Assembly: GCF_016714285.1 (NCBI RefSeq)
Contig: NZ_JADJNN010000042.1
Location: 186,001 to 250,000 of the forward strand
DNA: 64,000 nt
Direction: 5' to 3'
Source: Nannocystis sp.
GTDB lineage: Bacteria; Myxococcota_A; Polyangia; Nannocystales; Nannocystaceae
The position numbers were made by a program, and so were the translations under genes. A model generated the notes under the pieces. The model did not search any database. It worked only from the letters and a program-made list of their open reading frames with translations, and was not told the DNA's origin. Positions 7,858-16,996 of this stretch are shown here, piece after piece. Position 1 is the first letter of the stretch, and each line of letters starts with the position of its first letter.

Positions 7858-10800
7858 CTACGGCGTCCGGCCGTAACGCAGGTAGAGCACCGGCGCGAGC
7901 AGGAGGTTGAGGGCGGTGGAGGTGATGAGTCCGCCGAGGATCACGACCGCCATCGGGTACTCGATCTCCTCGCCCGGGAGGTCGCCGCCGAGGGCGAGGG
8001 GCACGAGGGCGAGGCCGGTCGCCAGCGCGGTCATCACGATCGGGGTGACGCGCTCGGCGGCGCCGCGGAGCACCAGGGCCGGGCCGAAGGCCACGCCCTC
8101 GACCTGCTCGAGGTGGCGAAAGTGGCTGATGAGCATGATGCCGTTGCGGGCCGCGATCCCCAGCACGGTCACGAGGCCGACGAGCGAGCCGAGCGAGAGC
8201 ACGCCGCCGGTCCACCACACGCCGGCGACGCCGCCGACCAGCGCGAAGGGCAGGGTGGTGAGCACGAGCAGCGTCGGGCGCAGCGAACGGAAGTCGATGA
8301 AGAGGACGACGCCGATGCCGAGCAGGGCCAGCAGCGAGAGGCCGAGCAGGCGGGCCCTGGCGGCCTGGCGGGCCGCGTATTCGCCGATGAACTCGGCGTG
8401 GTAGCCGGCGGCCAGCGGGAGCGCGAGGGTGCGGGCCTCGACCTCGCGGGCGACCTCGCCGAGGTCGCGGCCGCGGACGTCGCAGGTGATGTCGAGCTTG
8501 CGCGAGCCGCCCTCGCGCAGGACGACGTTGGGGGTCGCGCTGACGTGAACCTCGGCGACGTCGCCCAGGCGCAGCTCGCCGCCGATCGGGGCGCCGATCC
8601 GCAGGGCCCGGACGGCGGCCAGGTCGGCGCGCAGCGGCGCCGCGCCGATGACGACGACGTCGATCACACGCTCGCCGCGGTAGACCTCGCCGACCTTGGT
8701 GCCGCGCACGAGCGTGGTGGCGACGCGGCGGACCTCGCCGGGGCTGAGCCCGAAGGGCAGGGCGGCGGCGGGCTGGAAGCCGACCTCGATCTGGGGCACC
8801 AGCACCTGCGGCTCGATCTTCAGGTTGGTCACGCCAGGGATGTCGGCGATCGCGTGACCGACCTCGGCGGCGTGGCGGCGCAGCTGGTCCTGGTCGGGCC
8901 CGTAGAGGCGCACGACGATCGCGCCGCCGGAGCCGCTCAGGACCTCCTTCATCTTCTCGCGCAGGTAGGTCTGGACGTCGCGGTAGATGCCCGGGTAGCC
9001 GTCGACGACCGCACGGATGCGGGCGAGCGCGGGGCCGTGATCGGCGGCCGGATCGAGGCTGATCCACAGCTCGGCGAAGTTGGGACCGACGACCTCGTCG
9101 GCCGCCTCGGCGCGACCGATGTGGGCCCCGAAGTTGCGCACCCCGGGGATCGCCCGCAGCTCGGCGCTGGCCCGGATCGCCGTGCGCTGCACCGCCGCGA
9201 GCGAGGTCCCGGGCTTGGCGACCCAGTGCATCAGGAAGTCGTGCTCCTTGAACTCGGGCAGGAAGCCCTCACCGAGCCACGGCACCGACGCGGCGGTGCC
9301 GGCCAGCAGCGCCCCCGCGGTCGCCAGGGCCAGGCGCGGGCGGGCGAGCAGCGGTGCGAGCATCGGCGCGTAGATCCGGCGCAGGCCGTGGGCCAGCGGG
9401 CTCTCGCGGCCGGTGCCCGCGCTGCGCGGCAGCAGGAGCAGCGAGAGCGCGGGGGTCAGGGTCACGGCGACCAGCATCGATGCGAACACGGCGAGCACGT
9501 AGGCGAGGGCGAGCGGGCGGAAGAAGGCGCCGGCGACCCCGTCGAGGAGGACGATCGGCAGGAACACGAGGATGACGATCGCGGTCGCGTAGACCACGGC
9601 GCTGCGGACCTCGAGCGAGGCGGCGAGCACGACCTCGAAGGCAGGGGCGGGCGTCGGCTTGCGGCGGTTCTCGACCAGCCTGCGCAGGATGTTCTCGACG
9701 TCGATGATGGCGTCGTCGACGACCTCGCCGAGGGCGATCACGAGGCCAGCGAGGACCATGGTGTTGATCATCGCGCCGGTCGCGTGCAGCACCGCGACCG
9801 CGGCCAGCAGCGAGGTCGGGATCGCAAGGATGCTGATCGCGGCGGTGCGCAGGTTGAACAGGAAGCAGCCGAGGATCAGCACGACGAGAGCGCAGCCGAC
9901 CAGCAGGGCGTGGCCGAGGTTGGCGATCGCCAGCTCGATGAAGGTGGCGGGGCGGAAGATGGTCGCGTCGATCTCGACGCCCGGCAGCCCGGGCGCGACG
10001 GCGGCGAGCGCCGCCTCGATCCCGCGGGTGACCGTCAAGGTGTTGCCCCACGGTTGCTTCTCGACCACCAGCAACAGACCGGGGCCGCCGTTGACGACGG
10101 CGTCGCCGATCGGCGGCGGGTGGTCCTCGACGATGTCGGCGACGTCGCCGAGGCGGAGCACGGCGCCGCCGCGGACGGCGACGACGATCTGGGCCAGCCC
10201 GGCGGCGTCGCTGGCGGCCGGCAGGTGGTTGACGGGGAGCCGCTGATTCGGGGTGTCGACGAAGCCGCCGGCGCCGAGCAGGGCCGCGTCGCCGCTGGCG
10301 CGCAGGACCTCGTCGAGGCGCACGCCGTGCAGGCGCAGTCGCTCTGGATCGACCAGGACCTGCAGCTGGCGATCGCGCTGGCCCCAGATCGCAACGTTGG
10401 CGACGCCGGGCACGGCCATCAGGCGCGGGCGCAGGATCCAGCGCACGCGGTCGGTGAGCTCCATCTGCGACAGGGTGGGCGACGAGACGCCGATCTTGAG
10501 CACGCGGCTGGTCGATGACAGCGGCGGCATGAGGACCGGCGGGCGCGACACGGCCGGCAGCTGCGGGGCAGCCCGGGTCAGGCGCTCTTGCACGAGCTGG
10601 CGCGCGGCCATGAGGTCGGTGCCGTCGGCGAAGATGAGCAGGACCGACGAGAGGCCGAGCACCGACTTGGAGCGCAGGGTCTTCAGCCACGGCGTGCCGG
10701 CGAGGGCCGTCTCGAGCGGGACCGAGACGAGGCGCTCGACCTCGGTGCTGGCCAGGCCGGGGGCCTCGGTCTGGATCTCGACCATCGGCGGGGCGAACTC

Positions 10801-10917
10801 GGGGAACACGTCGACGGGTGTGTCGGCGGCCACGCGCACGCCGAGCACCATCAGCAGCGCCGCGGCGAGCACGACGACGTGGCGCAGGCGCAGGCAGGCG
10901 ACGATGAGCGCGCGCAT
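7858..10917 (-). CDS. RND efflux permease, CzcA/CusA-like
   Basis: The 1019-residue inner-membrane pump exchanges protons for substrates and works with an adaptor and an outer-membrane channel. An N-terminal span is followed by the DVFPEFAPP motif usual in heavy-metal RND pumps, then a periplasmic loop. The membrane block carries GEVVDDAIIDVENI (the fourth-span carboxylate motif), and a second loop and block follow. The start codon overlaps the stop of the adaptor gene as TGATG, so the genes are translationally coupled. It is the last gene of the operon with tolC-like and two-component genes. Subfamily and position suggest metal or biocide export, but the exact ion cannot be read from the sequence. 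Confidence 0.9.
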   Translation of the reverse strand: MRALIVACLRLRHVVVLAAALLMVLGVRVAADTPVDVFPEFAPPMVEIQTEAPGLASTEVERLVSVPLETALAGTPWLKTLRSKSVLGLSSVLLIFADGTDLMAARQLVQERLTRAAPQLPAVSRPPVLMPPLSSTSRVLKIGVSSPTLSQMELTDRVRWILRPRLMAVPGVANVAIWGQRDRQLQVLVDPERLRLHGVRLDEVLRASGDAALLGAGGFVDTPNQRLPVNHLPAASDAAGLAQIVVAVRGGAVLRLGDVADIVEDHPPPIGDAVVNGGPGLLLVVEKQPWGNTLTVTRGIEAALAAVAPGLPGVEIDATIFRPATFIELAIANLGHALLVGCALVVLILGCFLFNLRTAAISILAIPTSLLAAVAVLHATGAMINTMVLAGLVIALGEVVDDAIIDVENILRRLVENRRKPTPAPAFEVVLAASLEVRSAVVYATAIVILVFLPIVLLDGVAGAFFRPLALAYVLAVFASMLVAVTLTPALSLLLLPRSAGTGRESPLAHGLRRIYAPMLAPLLARPRLALATAGALLAGTAASVPWLGEGFLPEFKEHDFLMHWVAKPGTSLAAVQRTAIRASAELRAIPGVRNFGAHIGRAEAADEVVGPNFAELWISLDPAADHGPALARIRAVVDGYPGIYRDVQTYLREKMKEVLSGSGGAIVVRLYGPDQDQLRRHAAEVGHAIADIPGVTNLKIEPQVLVPQIEVGFQPAAALPFGLSPGEVRRVATTLVRGTKVGEVYRGERVIDVVVIGAAPLRADLAAVRALRIGAPIGGELRLGDVAEVHVSATPNVVLREGGSRKLDITCDVRGRDLGEVAREVEARTLALPLAAGYHAEFIGEYAARQAARARLLGLSLLALLGIGVVLFIDFRSLRPTLLVLTTLPFALVGGVAGVWWTGGVLSLGSLVGLVTVLGIAARNGIMLISHFRHLEQVEGVAFGPALVLRGAAERVTPIVMTALATGLALVPLALGGDLPGEEIEYPMAVVILGGLITSTALNLLLAPVLYLRYGRTP

Positions 10918-12083
10918 CAGTGCCCGGCTCCGAACTCGGTGCCGTAGAGCTCGACGGCGCCGGCGACCACGACCTGGGCGCCGGGCTCGGGGCCGCGGCT
11001 GAGCAGCGCGAGCTCGCCGACGACGCGCAGCAGCTCGACGCGACGGCGGGCGTACTGCTGGGCCCCGACCTGCACGTAGACCCAGGTGCCGCCGGTGGTG
11101 TCGTGCACGACCGCGGGCCACGGCACGATCAGGGATACCGGCGCGGCGCGGGTCGGCACGGTCACCACGACGCGCTCGCCGAGGCGCCACGCGCCAGGTT
11201 CGGGCAGCGCGAAGTAGAGGTCGACGGTGCCCGCGAGCGGATCGGCCGAGGGGGGCCCGAGCACCGAACTTGCGATGGTCGGCGCGGCCTCGCTGGCGAA
11301 GGCGGCGACCTGGGCGGGCCCGTCGGCGAGCTCGGCGAGCTCGACCGCGAGGATCGCCGCGACGCGCACCCAGCGGGCGTCGGTGGCGACCAGCTCGACG
11401 ATCGGCGCGCCGCCGCTGACGGCCTGGCCGTCGGCGACCTGGACCTGGCGGACCACCGCGGCGAAGGGGGCGTGCAGCACGGTGGCGACGTCCGACGAAA
11501 GCGGGGCGCGTTCGATGATCCGCAGGCGAGCCCGGGCCGCGACCAGCTCGGCGGCGGCGACGTCCCGCTCGACCCGGGCGTCCTCGGCGGCGCGTTCGCT
11601 GCCGGCCCCGCTGGCGATCAGGCTCTCGGCCCGCTGAGCGCGGCTCTTGTTGGCGAGCAGGCGGGCCTCGGCGGCGGCGACCCGGCTCTGCGATTGGGCC
11701 CGCAGATCGCGGTCGACCGCCGCGAGAGGGATCAGGCGGACGATCGCTTGCCCGCGCTCGACCGTCGCGCCCGCACGCGGAAGGCCGTCGACCGCGAGCA
11801 CCAGACCTGGCACTGGCGCGGTGATCGTCACGGTGCGCCCCGGCGGCGCGATGACCTCGCCGGGCAGCTGCCGCGCCCCGGGCACGCTGCGTCGCTCGAC
11901 CGGCGCGAGGGCGACGCCGAGGCGCTGTTCGGCCTCCGGTGTCAGCGTGACGCTGGCGAGCGCCTGCTCCTCCGGGTGCGCCGGTGTGAGCGCGGGGGCA
12001 GGCGTGGGAGCCGGCGGCGCGGCGCGATCGCAGGCGAGGCAGAGGGCGCAGACGGTGATCCAATCAACGAGGCGACGTGACAT
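10917..12083 (-). CDS. RND periplasmic adaptor (membrane fusion protein), lipoprotein
   Basis: The 388-residue protein begins with a signal peptide ending in a lipobox (Leu-Cys-Leu-Ala-Cys near residue 18) and a Pro-rich linker. A lipoyl half-motif near residue 90 is followed by an alpha-helical hairpin rich in Ala, Arg and Glu (about 130-190), the second lipoyl half and a beta-barrel domain. This is the normal order for an HlyD-like adaptor linking pump and channel. Its start lies 20 bp inside the end of the tolC-like gene. No His/Met-rich metal-binding extension is present, unlike some copper or silver adaptors. Confidence 0.88.
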   Translation of the reverse strand: MSRRLVDWITVCALCLACDRAAPPAPTPAPALTPAHPEEQALASVTLTPEAEQRLGVALAPVERRSVPGARQLPGEVIAPPGRTVTITAPVPGLVLAVDGLPRAGATVERGQAIVRLIPLAAVDRDLRAQSQSRVAAAEARLLANKSRAQRAESLIASGAGSERAAEDARVERDVAAAELVAARARLRIIERAPLSSDVATVLHAPFAAVVRQVQVADGQAVSGGAPIVELVATDARWVRVAAILAVELAELADGPAQVAAFASEAAPTIASSVLGPPSADPLAGTVDLYFALPEPGAWRLGERVVVTVPTRAAPVSLIVPWPAVVHDTTGGTWVYVQVGAQQYARRRVELLRVVGELALLSRGPEPGAQVVVAGAVELYGTEFGAGH

Positions 12084-13437
12084 CAGCGGCCCCTCCTGTT
12101 CGCGCGGGTCCGTCGACGCGTCGACCGACGCTGCGGCCGAGCTGGGCGAGCGCGCGGCGCAGGTCGGCGCGCAGCTCGATCTCTCGCAACCTCGCGTCTT
12201 GCAGGCGCCGGGTCGCGTCGATCACCGCGACGTAAGATTCGGCGCCGGCGGTGAAGCTGCTGGTCGCGGCGGCGACGTTGCGCGCGAGGGTCGGCAGCAG
12301 CTCGCGGCGCCAGCGGGTCAGCGAGTCGCTGGCCTGTTGCGCCTGCAGCTGGGCCGTCGCCACCTCCGCGACGATCTGCTGGCGCAGCGCCGCGTAGCGC
12401 CACAGGGTTCGCTGCAGCTCGGCCCTGGCCCGACGGCGCCCGCCAGGGTTCCAGTTGAAGATCGGGAGCTCGATCTGGTGCACGCCGATCGACGGGTGAA
12501 AGCCCTGGCTGTCGAGCTGGCCGTCGAGTCGCAGCAGCGCCTGGAAGATCCTGGCGCGCTCGAGCCCGAGGCGCTTGCCCGCGGCCTCGACCGCCAGCTC
12601 GGCCGCCCGGAGGTCGGGCCGGGCCGCGAGGGCCTCGCGAACCAGCGCTGGCGTGTCCGTCGGCGCGTCGCGCTCGCTCGCCGCGACGATCGCCAGGTGG
12701 TCCGGCAGGAGCCCCTCGTCCACGCCGAGCAGCAGGCGCAGCCGCAGCCGGGCGGTGACCGCGTCCTGTCCGGCCCGCGCCACCAGGTCCGCGGCCATCA
12801 GCGCCTCGCCGTGGATCGCATCGAACTCGAGGCGGCTCGCGTCGCCGGCGTCGGCCCGTGTCCGTGCCAGTTGCTCGCTGGCGGTCCACAGGGCGAGCAT
12901 CACCTCGCGGGCCTGGGCCCGCTCGGCGGCGGCCTGGGCCTCGCTGTGGGCGACCCGCACGTCACGGATCAGGTCGAGTCCGGTCTGCACGAGCGAGTGG
13001 GCCACGCGCTCGACGTCTCGCTGGGCCGCCTTGACCCGCGCGGGTCGCTGTGCCAGCGCCGCGAGCGGCAGCAGCAGATAAGCGCTGAGCTGGTGCGGCC
13101 CCAGCGGGAACAACATCGTCAGCATCGGGTTCGGCAGGGCGCCCGCCTCCGCGAGGTCGGCTCTGGCCGTGGCGAGCTGCGTCAGGTCGGCCTGAAAACC
13201 CGGGCTGTTCCACAGCGCCACGCTCACCGCGTCATCCTCGCTCAGGCCATCGGCCAGCGACACGCCGGTCGGGAGCGTCGCCTTGCGGTCGACCTCGGGC
13301 GGACCGACGCGGGCGCCCGGCGAGCGCGTGCCGAGCTCGTGGCTGACAAAGCCGCGATCGAAGTCGGAGCGGGCACACGCCGCCGAGCTCGCCAGCAGGG
13401 CCATCAGCACCGCGTCGCTGCATCGGCTGTGTCTCAT
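12064..13437 (-). CDS. TolC-family outer-membrane efflux lipoprotein
   Basis: The 457-residue protein has a signal peptide with a lipobox near residue 21 (Ser-Ala-Ala-Cys). Two repeats of the outer-membrane efflux family follow: an N-terminal coil with ALWNSPGFQ and GALPNPML, and a second with AARPDLRAAE and a long Ala/Arg/Gln helix. Family members form trimeric channels through the outer membrane. The start codon overlaps the histidine kinase stop as ATGA. Having the channel before the adaptor and pump in the order kinase, channel, adaptor, pump suggests one transcript making the full three-part pump under its own sensor. Confidence 0.88.
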   Translation of the reverse strand: MRHSRCSDAVLMALLASSAACARSDFDRGFVSHELGTRSPGARVGPPEVDRKATLPTGVSLADGLSEDDAVSVALWNSPGFQADLTQLATARADLAEAGALPNPMLTMLFPLGPHQLSAYLLLPLAALAQRPARVKAAQRDVERVAHSLVQTGLDLIRDVRVAHSEAQAAAERAQAREVMLALWTASEQLARTRADAGDASRLEFDAIHGEALMAADLVARAGQDAVTARLRLRLLLGVDEGLLPDHLAIVAASERDAPTDTPALVREALAARPDLRAAELAVEAAGKRLGLERARIFQALLRLDGQLDSQGFHPSIGVHQIELPIFNWNPGGRRRARAELQRTLWRYAALRQQIVAEVATAQLQAQQASDSLTRWRRELLPTLARNVAAATSSFTAGAESYVAVIDATRRLQDARLREIELRADLRRALAQLGRSVGRRVDGPARTGGAADVTSPR

Positions 13438-14543
13438 GTCGGGAGCGCCACTCTGGGCAAGTTGACGCTGAAGACCGCACCGCCGCCGGGTCGATCCTCG
13501 ACGAGAATGTGGCCACGATGCCCCTCGACCACGCGACGGGCGATGGCGAGGCCGAGGCCGAGGCCGATCCGCGAGCCGCCGCGGTCGGCCGTCGCCGCGG
13601 CGCCGCGGACAAAGGGGTGAAAGATCCGCTCGCGTTCACCCGGCGGGACACCGGGGCCCTCGTCGCTCACGCGGATATGGACATACTCCTCCTCGGCGAT
13701 CGCCCCCACGCGGACGCTGCCGCCCGGGGGCGAGTGGGCGATCGCGTTGGCCACGATATTCCCCAGCGCGACCGTCACCAGCTCGCAATCGACCGCCACG
13801 GCGAGTTCGTCGAGGATATCGATCTCCAGCTGTATCCGCCTGCTCGCCGCGTGCGCCGCGAGGCGGGCGAACACCGCCTCGACGAGCGCGCGCGCCGTGA
13901 TCGGCGTTGTCCTGGGCAGGGTGCCCGCGCGCGCCAGTTGCAGCAAGGACTCGACCAGGCGGGTCATATGCTGCACCTCCCGCAGCGCGCCGTCGGCGAC
14001 CGCCTCCCACTCCTCGCTCGAGCGCGGACGCCGGCGGGCGACCTCCAGCGTGCTCGAGAGCACCGCCAGCGGCGAGCGCAGCTCGTGCGACGCGTCCGCC
14101 GCGAACTGGCGCTGCAGCGCCACGCCGTCCTCGAGGCGGGCGAACAGGCCGTTGAGGGCCACGGCCAGGGCGTCGAGCTCATCGCCGCGGGGCGACACCG
14201 GCAGGCGCTCGCTGAGCTGCTCCGCGGTCATCCGGGTCGCTGTGGCGCTGACATCGACAACCCGGGCGACCGCGCGCCGTGTCAGCCATTGCGCGCTGAC
14301 GATGGCGAGGAGGATGCCGATGGGCGCGGCGACCAGCATCGCCGTGCCGACCTCCTCGAGGGCCTCGTCGAAGGGCTCGATCGCCGGGCCGCTGTGCGGC
14401 GCCTCGCGTGCCTCTCGCTCCTCGGCGAATTGTAGGACCGCCGCGGCTGCGCCCGCGAACACCGTCAGGCTAAACGCCGTGGTGAGCCCGACCCAGCGCG
14501 CGAGGGATGTGCTGAGCGAGCGGCGTGGTCGGTTCGCCGTCAT
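13434..14543 (-). CDS. Sensor histidine kinase of the efflux operon
   Basis: The 369-residue kinase has two membrane spans (about 12-34 and 66-86) flanking a short periplasmic loop of about 30 residues. A HAMP-like region and the dimerisation motif ADASHELRSPL follow, with the phospho-accepting His, then the N box NIVANAIAHSP, G1 DEGPGVPP and G2 GLGLGLAIAR. ATG 14543 fits the ATGA overlap with the response regulator stop. The periplasmic loop is small and lacks Cys and His clusters, so the signal may be sensed in the membrane or through a partner. It is expected to phosphorylate the regulator at 14540. Confidence 0.9.
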   Translation of the reverse strand: MTANRPRRSLSTSLARWVGLTTAFSLTVFAGAAAAVLQFAEEREAREAPHSGPAIEPFDEALEEVGTAMLVAAPIGILLAIVSAQWLTRRAVARVVDVSATATRMTAEQLSERLPVSPRGDELDALAVALNGLFARLEDGVALQRQFAADASHELRSPLAVLSSTLEVARRRPRSSEEWEAVADGALREVQHMTRLVESLLQLARAGTLPRTTPITARALVEAVFARLAAHAASRRIQLEIDILDELAVAVDCELVTVALGNIVANAIAHSPPGGSVRVGAIAEEEYVHIRVSDEGPGVPPGERERIFHPFVRGAAATADRGGSRIGLGLGLAIARRVVEGHRGHILVEDRPGGGAVFSVNLPRVALPT

Positions 14544-15208
14544 CGCTCCTCCACCTTCACCCGGATCCCGACCCCGCGGATGGTCTCGAGGGTCAGGGCC
14601 GTGCCGGCCAGCTTGCGGCGCAGGTGGGTCAGGTGCACGTCGATCGCGTTGGTCCCGGGATCGGAGACGTAGCCGAACACCTCGCGCAGAATGTCCCCTC
14701 GCGGCACGACCTCTCCGCGCCGCCGCACCAGGTACGCGAGCATCGCGTGCTCGCGCGGCGACAGCAGCACCCGCTGGTCCGCGAACTGCACCCCATGCTC
14801 GTCGTCGAAGGACACCACGCCCTCGACCCGCGGTGACCACCTCGGCCCGGCCGCCCGGCGGCTGAGCGCCCGGATGCGGGCCAGCAGCTCGGCGAACGCG
14901 AAGGGCTTCAGCAGGTAATCGTCGGCGCCGAGGTTCAGCGCCTGGACCCGTGATTCGACGGCGTCGCGCGCGGTCAGGACGAGGATCGGCACATGCGACT
15001 GGCTGCTGCGGAGATCTCGGAGGACATCCATTCCGTCGCGGTCGGGGAGCCCGAGGTCGAGGACGACGAGGTCGAGGTCACCGCGCGCCGCACGCGCGAG
15101 CGCCACGCCAGCCTCACCCGCGGCCACCACGTCGATGCCCTCCTCGCGCAGCCCCTGCCCGAGGGCAGCGACGAGCCGTTCGTTGTCTTCGATCAGGAGG
15201 ACTCGCAT
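14540..15208 (-). CDS. OmpR-family response regulator of the efflux operon
   Basis: The 222-residue regulator has a receiver domain with the acidic pair Glu7-Asp8, the phospho-acceptor Asp51 and Lys101, then a winged-helix DNA-binding domain with the TNAIDVHLTHLRRKL recognition helix. It is the first gene of a five-gene minus-strand operon in which every gene overlaps the next by 1 to 20 bases. Family behaviour predicts binding to repeats in the AT-richer divergent region 15209-15442, giving autoregulation and perhaps control of the cytochrome operon on the other side. Confidence 0.92.
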   Translation of the reverse strand: MRVLLIEDNERLVAALGQGLREEGIDVVAAGEAGVALARAARGDLDLVVLDLGLPDRDGMDVLRDLRSSQSHVPILVLTARDAVESRVQALNLGADDYLLKPFAFAELLARIRALSRRAAGPRWSPRVEGVVSFDDEHGVQFADQRVLLSPREHAMLAYLVRRRGEVVPRGDILREVFGYVSDPGTNAIDVHLTHLRRKLAGTALTLETIRGVGIRVKVEER

Positions 15209-15442
15209 GCGGCGCCGCTGGCCCGGGCGATGCTACACCTCTCGGGCTCCGCGGGTGGACTTATTGGGCCCCTCGCGCGCCTCCCAATTATTAAGAATGG
15301 GTGAAGGAGTGTAACAATCGGGCAGGCGCCTATCATGGCCCGCCGGGCCGGGCACGCGGCGCCCTTTCATTAACCAATCTTAATACATGCGCGACGAAGC
15401 TCCGCGCCGAGGAGTGGTAGATCCCAGCGGAGCGAACGACCC
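15209..15442. promoter_or_regulatory. Divergent promoter region with inverted repeats
   Basis: This 234-bp space separates the two-component/RND operon from the cytochrome operon. It is clearly less GC-rich than its flanks. It contains ATTAAGA at 15290-15296 and the inverted partner TCTTAAT at 15378-15384, a near-palindrome ATTAA-N6-TTAAT at 15369-15384, and a TTATTGGG / CCCAATTA pair near 15261-15290. These are plausible operators for the OmpR-type regulator. Binding is inferred. Confidence 0.5.
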
Positions 15443-15965
15443 ATGCGCCACTCCCCACGATCCCAGCAATCCCGCGCCGCCCTCCTGTGTAGCTTGCTCG
15501 CGGCCGCCTGCGGCAGCGACGGCGCGAACGACGAGGATTTCGGCGAGACGAGCACCCTCCTGATGGGCGAGCTCGGCGAGCTCGGCGAGCTGAAGCCCAC
15601 GGTCTCGTCGCTGGTGATCGAGAACAGCGGTGAGGTGCTGATCTACATGAGCTCTGCGCCGATCACCTGCGCGCAGCTCATGGTCTCGCGTTGGCTCGGG
15701 GACGTCGAGGTCGGCGCGCAGGTCGTGGAGGTCGTGGTGCCCTCGGAGCTGGCCGTCGACACGGTCGCCGTCGAGCCAGGCGGGGCGGAGGTCAACTACG
15801 CGGCCGGCGGAAAGTCCTCGGCCTACGAGGTCGGGGCCACGGGCGGCCACGTGACCTTCACCAAGGGCCTGCCCGGATCGCTTCTCGGCCACCTACGCCG
15901 ACGCAGCCGTCAGCGTGAAGGGCCGCTTCCAGGCCGAATTTTGCGCGGGCGGACAAGGATACTGA
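15443..15965 (+). CDS. Exported lipoprotein with an apparent frameshift
   Basis: The protein starts with a signal peptide and lipobox (Leu-Ala-Ala-Ala-Cys near residue 23), then an acidic region and a domain of unknown function. Near 15885 the frame changes. In the next frame the sequence continues sensibly as FSATYADAAVSVKGRFQAEF and ends Cys-Ala-Gly-Gly-Gln-Gly-Tyr at TGA 15963-15965. Without the shift the frame would read on in arginine-rich nonsense into the cytochrome gene. One extra base explains this. It may be a sequencing error or a real mutation. It is the first gene of a four-gene exported-protein operon. Confidence 0.65.
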
Positions 15966-15994
15966 TCACAGGGCGACCCCCGGAGGACGAATCA

Positions 15995-16996
15995 ATGACC
16001 AGGCAAAGATCCATTATCTGCAATCGCGCTGTCGCCCTCGCCTTGTTGCTGGGCGCCTGCGCCGGTGATTCAGGCGCGTCCGCCACGCACAGCGGCGGGT
16101 CATCGTCCTCCGGAGGCGAGACCGGCCAAGATCCCCTCGACGCGTACCGCGGCACGGTGGAGCGCGGTCAATACCTGGTCGACCACGTCCTGATGTGCGG
16201 CGTCTGCCACACGCCCACAGGGGACGATGGTAAGCCCGACATGTCCCTATACCTCGCGGGCAGTCGATCCTACGACTTTACCGACATCGACGGGACCATC
16301 ATCACGGTCAACGCCGAGAACCTCACCTCACACAACCCGGAGGGGCTGGGCAGCTGGACCGACGACCAGATCCGCACCGCGCTCATCAAGGGCATCGACG
16401 ACGAGCACATCGCGATCTATCCGATCATGCCGTACCCCGAGTACGCGCTCCTGACGCCCGAGGATGTCGACTCGATCATCCAGTACCTGAGGACCGTGCC
16501 GCCGAACGACAACGTCGTCGCGGCCGATTTCCCACACTTCGACCAGCAGCCGCCCGCGCCCGCCGTCAAGGATACGGAGGTCCCACACTCGACGCTGCCC
16601 GCGGGCGACCCTGACTTCGCGGCGGCGGAGCGCGGCCGCTACATCGCGGCGACGGCGTGCCTCAACTGCCACACCGAGCAGATCACGCCGGATGTCCCCG
16701 ATCTGGCGAAGGCCTTCGCGGGCGGCAAGACCTACACCTTCATCCGCGGCGCGCCCGAACAAACCTCCGTGAACCTGACACCCGACGCGACGGGCCTGGC
16801 GGACTGGAGCGTGGCCGACATCGAGGCGGCGCTCAAGACGAACCTGGAGAAGGGCACGAACCGCGAGCTCTGCAATACGCACCCGGGCGGCCCCGATCGC
16901 CTCGGCGGAATGACCGACGCCGATCGTCACGATGTGGCCGTGTACCTCCACACCCTCCCGCCGGTCGAGAACGGCCCCTTCCAATGCGAACCCTGA
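15995..16996 (+). CDS. Dihaem c-type cytochrome lipoprotein
   Basis: ATG 15995 follows GGAGG by eight bases and starts a signal peptide with lipobox Leu-Leu-Gly-Ala-Cys. The 333-residue product has two haem attachment motifs, CGVCH in the first half and CLNCH in the second, each in a repeated cytochrome domain with GRYI/GQYL before the motif and NLTS/NLTPD after it. This resembles dihaem cytochromes that pass electrons to periplasmic dehydrogenases or peroxidases. It overlaps the next gene by 13 bases. The long frame upstream belongs to the frameshifted lipoprotein. Confidence 0.85.
   Translation: MTRQRSIICNRAVALALLLGACAGDSGASATHSGGSSSSGGETGQDPLDAYRGTVERGQYLVDHVLMCGVCHTPTGDDGKPDMSLYLAGSRSYDFTDIDGTIITVNAENLTSHNPEGLGSWTDDQIRTALIKGIDDEHIAIYPIMPYPEYALLTPEDVDSIIQYLRTVPPNDNVVAADFPHFDQQPPAPAVKDTEVPHSTLPAGDPDFAAAERGRYIAATACLNCHTEQITPDVPDLAKAFAGGKTYTFIRGAPEQTSVNLTPDATGLADWSVADIEAALKTNLEKGTNRELCNTHPGGPDRLGGMTDADRHDVAVYLHTLPPVENGPFQCEP

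Noticed and set aside
8113..10518. Long plus-strand frame opposite the pump gene
   Set aside because: Its composition is Asp/Gly/Arg-rich with no domain, and it is antisense to a highly conserved gene.
7858..12063. Single 1401-residue fusion of adaptor and pump
   Set aside because: The first 382 codons are out of frame with the adaptor gene. The pump starts at 10917 with a clear signal-like N-terminus and a TGATG overlap.
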